From contig JALHNO010000011.1 in assembly GCA_022843465.1 (NCBI GenBank), positions 111,722 to 175,721 of the forward strand: a stretch of 64,000 bases of DNA, given 5' to 3'. Position numbers and translations under genes: made by a program. The DNA comes from Pseudomonadota bacterium (GTDB lineage Bacteria; Pseudomonadota; Gammaproteobacteria; Xanthomonadales; Ahniellaceae). Under the pieces are notes generated by a model. That model was not told the DNA's origin and searched no databases. It saw only the letters and a list, made by a program, of their open reading frames with translations. This document shows positions 37,080 to 45,084 of the stretch, one piece after another; positions within the stretch are counted from its first letter, which is position 1; each line of letters begins with the position of its first letter.

Positions 37080-37145
37080 ATTTACAACGGCAACGACAAC
37101 GACAACGGCAACGGCAAACACAACGACAACCGCAACCGCATCCAC
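37080..37145. repeat. ACRRCA-type microsatellite upstream of helicase
   Basis: About nine imperfect six-base steps of AACGGC/AACGAC. They read as a Thr/Ala run in the frame of the downstream helicase. A strong AGGAGG at 37074-37079 lies just before it without a close start codon. Confidence 0.7.
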
Positions 37146-37167
37146 CGTCCCGTCGTATGCTCGGAAC

Positions 37168-39678
37168 ATGAGCGAGCTACCCAACACCTTTCCCGAGCAT
37201 TTCCAATTCCGCCACGAATGGCGACCGTATCAACGCCGCGTGCTGGACGAACTCGATCGACATCTGGACGATCGCCATTTTCATGTGGCGGCTGCACCGG
37301 GCGCGGGCAAGACCGTGTTGGGAATCGAGGCGATGCGCAGACTGCGGCAACCTGCCCTGGTTCTGGCGCCGACCACGGCGATTCGTGATCAATGGCTGAG
37401 CCGGGCGCGCGAGTTGTTCTTGCCAGCAGGCGTCGACAGCAGTTGGCTATCGGATGATCTGACCGCGCCCGGCCTGATCACGGTCAGCACCTATCAGGCC
37501 CTGCATGCGGTGCAACGCAAGCAGGGCCTACCGCACCTGCTCGCGCGCCTGCACACCCGTGGGGTGCGCACCCTGGTGCTCGACGAGGCCCATCATCTGC
37601 GACAGGAATGGTGGCGTTGCCTGCTGGCCTTGAAGCAGGGACTCGCCCATGAAGAACAGGCGCCGTGGCTGGTTGCGCTGACCGCAACACCGCCCTATGA
37701 CGTGCCCCAGATCGAATGGAATCGCTATATCGAATTATGCGGGCCGCTCGATGCCGAGGTCGCCGTGCCGGAGCTGGTCAAGGTCGGCAATCTCTGCGCG
37801 CATCAGGACTATCTCTACTTCAGTCAACCGGCCGAATCCGAGCGTCTTGCGCTGCAGCGCTTCGATCAGGCGGTAGGCACATTGCGCAACGAACTGGCGC
37901 TCGACAGCGACTGGCTGCAGCTGTTGGCAAGCCATCCGCTGGCAAACAATCCGAAGGAGCACCTGCCCCTGCTCGGCAAGCACAGCGACTTCGCCATGAG
38001 TCTGGCGCTGGCCTTGAACGAGCTGGCTGCCGAACGCTGCCGCGCTCTGCTGCACTGTCTTGGGCTGGCCGAGATCAGCTTGCCGGCCATGCATCCCGGC
38101 TGGCTGGAGCTGCTGCTCAATGGCCTGCTCTTCGAGAAAGAATTACTGCCGCAGCCGGAACCGCCGCTGTTGTCCACACTGCGCCATCGCCTGCGCCAGA
38201 TCGGCGCGATCGAACGCCGCCAGGTCCATCTGCGGGCGCCGCCGCGATTGCTGCGCCTGCTCGAAGCCAGCAGCAGCAAATGCAAGTCGATCTCTGACAT
38301 CGTCGAACTGGAATCCAGTCAGTTGCGCTCGCAATTGCGCGCCGTGGTGCTCTGCGACCTGATCCGCGAACAGGCGTTCCCCCTGCCCGGCTCGCCGACC
38401 TCCAATGTGCAACAGATGGCGGTGGTGCCGGTGTTCGAACATCTGCGCCGGCTGCGTCTACCCGATGTGCGCCTCGGTATCCTCAGCGGCACGGTGCAGG
38501 TGATTCCGGGCGACGCGATGCCGACACTCCGCGACGTACTGAGCGCGCTCGGCGCTGACGCGCAGGGCATCCAGGCTGAGCCACTCTGGCATGCGCCCGA
38601 CCATCTGCGCCTGAGCGTGGCCTCGGCCGACAATGCCGTGGTGCTCGCGGCGATGACCGAACTGTTTCAGCGTGGCGAGATCAATGTGCTGATCGGCACT
38701 GCTGCCCTACTCGGCGAAGGCTGGGACGCGCCGGCAATCAACAGTCTGATTCTGGCGAGTTCGGTGCGCACCTCGATGCGCTCCAACCAGATGCGCGGAC
38801 GCGCCATTCGCGTGCAACCCGGCAATCCCGACAAAACCGCCAATATCTGGCATCCGGTCTGTCTGCTGCGCGCCAGCGACCCTGGCGATCCGCATGCGCT
38901 GCCGATCGGCGCCGACTGGCAGATGCTGGGCCAGCGCTTTCGCAGCTTCGCCGGCATCGGCATGAGCCAGCCGATCATCGAGAACGGCATCGAGCGGCTT
39001 GCCATTGATGCCACTGCGCTGCAAGAGGCCAACACCCAGGCGCTGAACGCCGCCATGTGCAAGGCCGCCGCCGATCGCCACGCGCTGCAACAACGCTGGC
39101 GCCTGGCACTCGAAGATCGCAGCACCACACCCAAACGCCTGGTGCTGGAAACCCGCGTGCCGCTCGCACGGATCGCCCTGGCCACACGCATCGGTCACGC
39201 GCTCGACTGGCAAAGCTTCGGCCTGCTGCGCTGGCTGCGCGAACGCCGTTTGGCCGGTCGACTGCGTCACCTCGCCAAGGCCCTGCTCTGCGCACTCCAG
39301 GATCAGCAACAGATTGCCCGCGGCGCGCACCGCATCGAGATCCGCATCGGTGCACAACACATCAGCGCCCGACTGCACGGCGCCAGCAGCCACGAAGAAT
39401 CCCTGTACGCCCTCTGCCTGCGCGAAATGTTTGAACGCCCGGACGCTCCGCGTTACCTGATCCAACGCCGCAAAGCCCGCTACCCCGTGCCCAGCTGCCT
39501 CGGTACGCGCAAGGAACACGCCGAACTTCTGCGCAAACACAGCGAAAGCTTCTTCACCATCTGCACCCTGATCTACACCCACCGCGACCCCGGCCGCCTC
39601 GCCCTGCTGCAAGCCCGCGAACAATGGCTGGCCGGCCGCTTCGACCCCGGCTGCGATAGTCGGACGATGTGGGAGTGA
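37168..39678 (+). CDS. SF2 DEAD/DEAH-type helicase
   Basis: An 836-residue superfamily 2 helicase resembling the helicase part of type III/I restriction subunits and of DISARM-like proteins. Motif Q/I region: HEWRPYQRRVLDELD and PGAGKT (44-49). Motif II is LVLDEAHH, motif III ALTATPP. Helicase C has LIGTAALLGEGWDAPAIN and the arginine-finger motif RSNQMRGRAIRVQPG. The C-terminal 250 residues are unassigned. ATG 37168 lacks a strong ribosome site; the frame is open back to 37030 through a Thr/Ala-rich microsatellite, so a longer protein is possible. No partner gene is adjacent. Confidence 0.85.
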   Translation: MSELPNTFPEHFQFRHEWRPYQRRVLDELDRHLDDRHFHVAAAPGAGKTVLGIEAMRRLRQPALVLAPTTAIRDQWLSRARELFLPAGVDSSWLSDDLTAPGLITVSTYQALHAVQRKQGLPHLLARLHTRGVRTLVLDEAHHLRQEWWRCLLALKQGLAHEEQAPWLVALTATPPYDVPQIEWNRYIELCGPLDAEVAVPELVKVGNLCAHQDYLYFSQPAESERLALQRFDQAVGTLRNELALDSDWLQLLASHPLANNPKEHLPLLGKHSDFAMSLALALNELAAERCRALLHCLGLAEISLPAMHPGWLELLLNGLLFEKELLPQPEPPLLSTLRHRLRQIGAIERRQVHLRAPPRLLRLLEASSSKCKSISDIVELESSQLRSQLRAVVLCDLIREQAFPLPGSPTSNVQQMAVVPVFEHLRRLRLPDVRLGILSGTVQVIPGDAMPTLRDVLSALGADAQGIQAEPLWHAPDHLRLSVASADNAVVLAAMTELFQRGEINVLIGTAALLGEGWDAPAINSLILASSVRTSMRSNQMRGRAIRVQPGNPDKTANIWHPVCLLRASDPGDPHALPIGADWQMLGQRFRSFAGIGMSQPIIENGIERLAIDATALQEANTQALNAAMCKAAADRHALQQRWRLALEDRSTTPKRLVLETRVPLARIALATRIGHALDWQSFGLLRWLRERRLAGRLRHLAKALLCALQDQQQIARGAHRIEIRIGAQHISARLHGASSHEESLYALCLREMFERPDAPRYLIQRRKARYPVPSCLGTRKEHAELLRKHSESFFTICTLIYTHRDPGRLALLQAREQWLAGRFDPGCDSRTMWE

Positions 39679-39749
39679 TGGCCGTGATGCGGGGTTGATG
39701 CGAGTAATGTCGTGGTAATGGACGTGCGGCACTGCCCATGCCGCCCGAT

Positions 39750-41345
39750 CCTGTAGGGCATCTCTGTGAGATGCCGTCTTGAATGCGCGGTGGTGTCGGG
39801 ATGGCATCTCACAGAGATGCCCTACAAAAAGAGCGCTGCTCTGCTCCTGTAGGGCGTCGCACCTGCAACGCCTGGTCACAACCGACAGGCCATCGGCACG
39901 CATTCATCGAATGATGCCCGTGGAGGGCGTCGCTCCTGCGACGCCTGGTCACAACCGACAGGCCATCGGCACGCATTCACCGAACGTTGCCCGTGGAGGG
40001 CGTCGCTCCTGCGACGCCTGGTCACAACCGACAGGCCATCGGCACGCATTCACCGAACGATGCCCGTGGAGGGCGTCGCTCCTGCGACGCCTGATCACGA
40101 CCGACAGGCCATCGACACGCATTCACCGAACGGTGCCCGTGGAGGGCGTCGCTCCTGCGACGCCTGGTCATAACCGACAGGCCATCGACACGCATTCACC
40201 GAACGATGCCCGTGGAGGGCGTCGCTCCTGCGACGCCTGGTCATAACCGACAGGCCATCGACACGCATTCACCGAACGGTGCCCGTGGAGGGCGTCGCTC
40301 CTGCGACGCCTGGTCACCACCGACAGGCCATCGACACGCATTCACCGAGTTGTGGATCGGAAACCAGAGCCAAAGCAGCCTCGCAGGAGCGCGGCCCTCC
40401 AAATCCAATCGGCAACAGCGGCCGCGCAGGAGCGCGGCCCTCCGGAACGGTGCCCGTGGAGGGCGTCGCTCCTGCGACGCCTGGTCACAACCGACAGGCC
40501 GTCGGCACGCATTCACCGAGTTGTGGATCGGAAACCAGAGCCAAAGCAGCCGCGCAGGAGCGCGGCCCTCCGGAACGGTGCCCGTGGAGGGCGTCGCTCC
40601 TGCGACGCCTGGTCACCACCGACAGGCCATCGACACGCATTCACCGAGTTGTGAATCGGAAGCCAGAGCCAAAACAGCCGCGCAGGAGCGCGGCCCTCCA
40701 AATCCAATCGGCAACAGCGGCCGCGCAGGAGCGCGGCCCTCCGGAACGGTGCCCGTGGAGGGCGTCGCTCCTGCGACGCCTGGTCACCACCGACAGGCCA
40801 TCGACACGCATTCACCGAACGTTGCCCGTGGAGGGCGTCGCTCCTGCGACGCCTGGTCATAACCGACAGGCCATCGACACGCATTCACCGAGTTGTGGAT
40901 CGGAAGCCAGAGCCAAAGCGGCCGCGCAGGAGCGCGGCCCTCCGGAACGGTGCCCGTGGAGGGCGTCGCTCCTGCGACGCCTGGTCACCACCGACAGGCC
41001 ATCGACAGGCATTCACCGAGTTGTGAATCGGAAGCCAGAGCCAAAACAGCTGCGCAGGAGCGCGGCCCTCCAAATCCAATCGGCAACAGCGGCCGCGCAG
41101 GAGCGCGGCCCTCCGGAACGATGCCCGTGGAGGGCGTCGCTCCTGCGACGCCTGGTCACAACCGACAGGCCATCGACACGCATTCACCGAGTTGTGGATC
41201 GGAAACCAGAGCCAAAGCGGCCGCGCAGGAGCGCGGCCCTCCGGATTGCTCCAACCGGAACGCTGCCCAGGGCATCTCTGTGAGACGCCATCCCGACACC
41301 ACCGCGCATTCAAGACGGCATCTCACCGAGATGCCCTACAGGGAA
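39750..41345. repeat. 1.6-kb array of three palindrome types
   Basis: GTAGGGCATCTC/GAGATGCC palindromes cap both ends (about 39752-39830 and 41266-41340). Between them a 73-bp unit starts at 39922 and continues at 39995, 40068 and so on: GGCGTCGC-TCCT-GCGACGCC headed by GGAG, then a linker with CAACCGACAGGCCATCG. From 40345 a third palindrome (GCGCAGG-AGC-GCGGCCCTCC) and a linker with AACCAGAGCCAAA are interposed. The symmetrical capping suggests growth from within. No gene is present between 39679 and 41355. Confidence 0.95.
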
Positions 41346-41355
41346 GCGCTCCCGT

Positions 41356-41766
41356 TCACACGGGCCATGGGTGCTCGAGATCGTAGAGCGCGCGCTCGGG
41401 AAGCACGGACAAATGAAAGTGATGCGTGTGCGGGTTCTTGCCGGTGTATGCGCGCAACTGCCAGGGCTTGTTGACCGCACTGATGATCTGGCTGTTCCAG
41501 ATGATGTACTTGATCCGCGGATCCCGACTTGCGATCAGCTGCTCGACCAGCTTGCCGGCGTCGCAGCCGTTGTGGGCATCGTGGGTGATATCGATCGCGG
41601 TCACCACGCCAACGGCACCATCCATCACCCAGGGATTGTGATCGGACTTCTGTGCCGCATGCGCTGCGTCACCGATCGTGCCATCACTCGCCCTGCTGCG
41701 ATGAGGTGCGAGCGCGTCGATCTGGGCGCGCAACAGAATCAGACTCTTTGCGGTGCGCCAGGCCAT
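41356..41766 (-). CDS. M15-like metallopeptidase / endolysin-type protein
   Basis: A 136-residue protein, the last of a four-gene minus-strand cassette. Conserved metal-site residues of M15-like peptidoglycan hydrolases are seen: SDHNPW (41-46), AIDITHD (57-63) and HTHHFHLSV (113-121). Similar short domains occur in phage lysins and actinobacterial cell-wall enzymes. There is no signal peptide, so it needs help to reach the wall; the membrane protein encoded 1 bp upstream could act as a holin-like exporter (inference). Confidence 0.7.
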   Translation of the reverse strand: MAWRTAKSLILLRAQIDALAPHRSRASDGTIGDAAHAAQKSDHNPWVMDGAVGVVTAIDITHDAHNGCDAGKLVEQLIASRDPRIKYIIWNSQIISAVNKPWQLRAYTGKNPHTHHFHLSVLPERALYDLEHPWPV

Positions 41767-41767
41767 G

Positions 41768-42193
41768 TCAGTTCACTCCCGGGTCATAGCATTCGTTCGA
41801 GGTCACGCGTTCATGCCCGAGTTGCAGATCGGGATGCGCGTCGACTCGTGCATTCAGCATCCTGACCTCGGCCGACTTGATGTCCTTGAGCTTGAGGAAG
41901 TAGGTCAGAAATGTGTTCCAAAGCCCGGAACCCCCGCTGGCAAGTACGCCGACCCCGATCACGATGATCGGGTCCGGCAGTCCTGCCATCGACGGCCGCA
42001 GCACGGGAAGCGCGAGCATCGCCGTGCATGCGCCCGCCAGCATCGCCAGCAGTTGAACGCACACATGACGCCGACGCTCAATGGCGGCGTCGGAGTGCTG
42101 CACGGACAACCAGGGCACCAGCCCCTTGACGATCTCAACCAGTCGCTCCGAGGCGAGGCTGACTGCCACCAACATGGCTACAATGGTTTCCAC
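41768..42193 (-). CDS. Small two-to-three-helix membrane protein, holin-like
   Basis: A 141-residue membrane protein. GTG 42193 is preferred because AGGAGG precedes it at the right distance and the chain then begins METIVAMLVAV; the frame is open 48 codons further upstream without a ribosome site. Hydrophobic stretches lie at about 2-28 (part amphipathic), 44-64 and 73-100; the C-terminal tail is soluble. Family not recognised. The stop is 1 bp from the M15-like gene start. The pair resembles a phage holin-endolysin unit, but no other phage gene is nearby. Confidence 0.7.
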   Translation of the reverse strand: METIVAMLVAVSLASERLVEIVKGLVPWLSVQHSDAAIERRRHVCVQLLAMLAGACTAMLALPVLRPSMAGLPDPIIVIGVGVLASGGSGLWNTFLTYFLKLKDIKSAEVRMLNARVDAHPDLQLGHERVTSNECYDPGVN

Positions 42194-42258
42194 GACGAAG
42201 TCCTCCTGGGTTGCGGGGTTGCTGGCAACTGCGTGCAGCGTGATGCGGGGATCCTGGT

Positions 42259-43692
42259 CTATTCGGGAAGATCCGGCGCGATGTCTTCGAAAGGAATCCC
42301 TGCCGGCCAGTTCAAGGTCGGATCCGGATCGGGACACTTGGGCACGCGCTCCAGCACAAATCCGATCACCTGCATGCCCTTGATCTCCAGGCCCTTGCCA
42401 TCGCTGACGAAGTCGTGCGTCTGCTTCTCCGATTTCCGGTAATAGTTTCCGCGCACCGAGAATGGCCCCCAGCCGGCACGCAACGAACCGCTGATTTCCT
42501 CCATCGCGTAGGTATTCACCTCGGAGGACATGTCAAAGCTCAGCTGGACATCGCGGGCCACCAGCAGCGCAACCGGAATCAACGGCATCGTGCCGCCACC
42601 GACACCGTCGCTGATGTTTTCGGCACGACTGGTGACATCGTAGTTGAGCGCCCAGTTGCGGCTTCGCAAAACGCCGCCGTCCATCCATGAGCGCCGGATC
42701 GGAATTTTCGCGAGCGAGAACGCGATGTTCACGCCACTGGTATCGCAGCGCGCATACTTGTCGTCCTTGTTGCGCTGCAGTGATCCACCGAACGACCACA
42801 GGCCGAATCCGACACTGGCGCCACCACCGATGCGCTCAATGGTGTGCTCGTCGACCTTGTGTACTTCGTTGTGCTTGAAGCTGACCCGGGTCCAGTTGTC
42901 CGCCGACTCCCAGAAGCGATCCGGGAAGTATTTCGTGAACGCATAGCCGGCGCCCTCGGCCCCGAGGCTGCGCACATGCTGCAGGTAGCGCTGGCGACGC
43001 TCGTCGAACATGCGCTCGGCACCGCGGCGTTCCAGGTTGTCGCGTGTCGAGATCGCGCTGTCGATATGCATCATGCCGGCCGCCTGCCACTGCTTGAACG
43101 CGGAGCGGACGCGCTTGCTGAGCGCCGGCTCGCGCTTGAGCCAGATCAGTTCCGCGTTCGGATCGGTTTCCTTGCGGCGCACATAGTCTTCGAACGAACT
43201 GTTGTAGCCGTCCAGAGCGGTCAGATAGGCGGCCTCTTTCTCGAGATAGCGCTGATAGAGCATCGACTCCGTGTTGGTCTTCCGAATCTCGCCGGTATTG
43301 TGATCGACGAACACGGTTTCCATTTCCAGCACGGCGCGTGCCTTCTCGAGCTGCCTGGATTCGGCCTCCGACAATGCGGTCACCGGCAGAATCGGCTGAT
43401 CGATGCAGCGCCAGTACTCTTCGAACACCCGGCGACTGCTGGGCTGCCAGAACGGCGCGTCCGCCGGCACGATATTGGCGAAGTCGGCGAATCCCGCAGC
43501 GGCATCCGCCTCCTTCAGCGAGGAAGCGAGAAAACTGAAGGTCAGCGATTCCGGCGTGATCGGAATCCCCGGCCGCGAGATCGACAGATAGGTGTCGCGT
43601 CCGTGGCGATTGTTGACGGGATCGCGCTCACCGACGACATCGTAGATCTTTTCCATCAGGGCATTCATTACATCGTTGTCATTGCTGGACAT
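42259..43692 (-). CDS. Unrecognised 477-residue protein of a four-gene cassette
   Basis: I do not recognise this protein. Start 43692 (MSSNDNDVMNALM) follows AAGGAGCACGAC. It has no signal peptide. The first 280 residues are helical with a long charged stretch (about 120-260), perhaps coiled coil (QYRYLEKEAAYLTALDGYNSSFEDYVRRKE-type region at about 140-175). The C-terminal half (about 280-460) is glycine- and beta-rich (IGGGASVGFGLWSFGGSLQ; DVQLSFDMSSEVNTYAM). It lies between a lipoprotein gene and the membrane protein, 10 bp after the lipoprotein stop. Function unknown. Confidence 0.75.
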   Translation of the reverse strand: MSSNDNDVMNALMEKIYDVVGERDPVNNRHGRDTYLSISRPGIPITPESLTFSFLASSLKEADAAAGFADFANIVPADAPFWQPSSRRVFEEYWRCIDQPILPVTALSEAESRQLEKARAVLEMETVFVDHNTGEIRKTNTESMLYQRYLEKEAAYLTALDGYNSSFEDYVRRKETDPNAELIWLKREPALSKRVRSAFKQWQAAGMMHIDSAISTRDNLERRGAERMFDERRQRYLQHVRSLGAEGAGYAFTKYFPDRFWESADNWTRVSFKHNEVHKVDEHTIERIGGGASVGFGLWSFGGSLQRNKDDKYARCDTSGVNIAFSLAKIPIRRSWMDGGVLRSRNWALNYDVTSRAENISDGVGGGTMPLIPVALLVARDVQLSFDMSSEVNTYAMEEISGSLRAGWGPFSVRGNYYRKSEKQTHDFVSDGKGLEIKGMQVIGFVLERVPKCPDPDPTLNWPAGIPFEDIAPDLPE

Positions 43693-43702
43693 GTCGTGCT
43701 CC

Positions 43703-44182
43703 TTACAGTTCGAGGGGAAGTGACTCAACCAGCCGGATACAGACCCGGCCCTTGCCATCCAGGGTGCGCACTGCGAGCCGCCAGCCGCTATCCACAATCA
43801 GGTTGCGCCGCGCACCCGGCGGGGAAAGATCGGCAATCGGCTCGTAGTCACCGTCCGGGTCGGAAACGTCGTCATCGTGCTCGGGCGGTTGCACCGGATC
43901 CTTGCGCGCCAGTACCAACTGCATCTCGCTGGCGGCGTCCGTGCCGGGACGCGTGCAGTTCTGCACAACCACCTTGTCGTAGCGCTGTGGCCAGTGGTTG
44001 CCATAGAGCACCTGCCAGGCACCCACCCGCACCACCGTGGACTTGAATCGCCAACGGTCCGGATTCATCGACGCACAAGCACCGAGCATCGTCAGGGCCA
44101 CAACAAGTGCAGCCGTTCGCACCGACCGCAGCCCGGCAACGGCTGCACAGCCAGCCTTTTCATTCAACGCATACTTGGACAT
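43703..44182 (-). CDS. Lipoprotein, first gene of the cassette
   Basis: A 159-residue lipoprotein. ATG 44182 is preceded by GGAGAGGAACC. The signal sequence ends in the lipobox LGAC (Cys 36); Ser and Met after Cys favour transport to the outer membrane. The mature chain has two cysteines (VQNCTRPG, GRVCIRLVE) and an acidic run HDDDVSDPDGDYEP. No family recognised. It heads the cassette with the 477-residue protein, membrane protein and M15-like protein. Confidence 0.8.
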   Translation of the reverse strand: MSKYALNEKAGCAAVAGLRSVRTAALVVALTMLGACASMNPDRWRFKSTVVRVGAWQVLYGNHWPQRYDKVVVQNCTRPGTDAASEMQLVLARKDPVQPPEHDDDVSDPDGDYEPIADLSPPGARRNLIVDSGWRLAVRTLDGKGRVCIRLVESLPLEL

Positions 44183-44354
44183 GGTTCCTCTCCGTGTGGC
44201 GCATCGGTCCACTCGCACACCAGGGAGTAGGCACGCCCGCAGATGTCTCAGCAGATCGCACCGAATGCCCGAGCGAGGCCGCGACCGCACGATGCCGACC
44301 CGGCGCGGCCATGCGGATGACCACCGATGGCACCTGGGCACCTAGGCGCATTCA

Positions 44355-44920
44355 AACCGGCATCTCGCAGAGATGCCCTACAAATTGCGCTGCTCCGCTC
44401 ATGGAGGGCGTCGCTCCTGCGACGCCTGGTCACGACCGACAGGCCATCGGTCTGCATTCATCGACATGTGGATCGGAAGCCAGAGCCAAAACAGCCGCAC
44501 AGGAGCGCGGCCCTCCGGAACGGTGCCCGTGGAGGGCGTCGCTCCTGCGACGCCTGGTCATAACCGACAGGCCATCGGTGCGCATTCATCGAGATGTGGA
44601 TCGGAAGCCAGAGCCAGAGCGGCCGCGCAGGAGCGCGGCCCTCCAAGTCCCATCGGCAACAGCGGCCACGCAGGAGCGCGGCCCTCCCGAACGGTGCCCG
44701 TGGAGGGCGTCGCTCCTGCGACGCCTGCTCACGACCGACAGGCCATCGGCACGCCCGCGTCGAGGTATTGACCGGAAGCCACAGCCAAAGCAGCCGCGCA
44801 GGAGCACGGCACTCCGGGTTGGTCCAACCAGAACGGTGCCCAGGGCATCTCTGTGAGATGCCACCCCAACACCTCGGCGCATTCAACACGGCATCTCGCA
44901 GAGATGCCCTACAGAAAACT
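44355..44920. repeat. Palindrome array downstream of the four-gene cassette
   Basis: The array has the same architecture and sequence as 39750-41345: GAGATGCC palindromes at both ends (about 44363-44385 and 44840-44912), GGAGGGCGTCGCTCC-type units at about 44403, 44530 and 44700, and CAGGAGCGCGGCCCTCC elements between. The rest of the gap to 45084 holds no gene. Confidence 0.93.
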
Positions 44921-45084
44921 GCAGGCCGAATCGGGCAACGCCGACGCGCATCGATGACCGCTCGGCAGGCCATCACCGCCGTCCGCTCCGCGCACGCAAC
45001 ACCGCGCGCTTGGGCCATTGGTAACATTCTGTGACACGAGCACAAGGTTGGCAGCGACGCCACCCGAACCGATAAGGATCCACG

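Noticed and set aside
37168-39678. Helicase as part of a known defence system
   Set aside because: No methyltransferase, nuclease or DUF1998 partner lies next to it, so no system name can be supported.
40279-41283. Frames of 200-330 codons across the 39.7-41.3 kb array
   Set aside because: They consist of the translated repeat unit with no other support.
39750-41345. CRISPR array
   Set aside because: Units are 73 bp and longer with near-identical linkers; there are no unique spacers and no cas genes.
41356-44182. Prophage
   Set aside because: Only a holin/endolysin-like pair is seen; no integrase, capsid, tail, terminase or replication gene.
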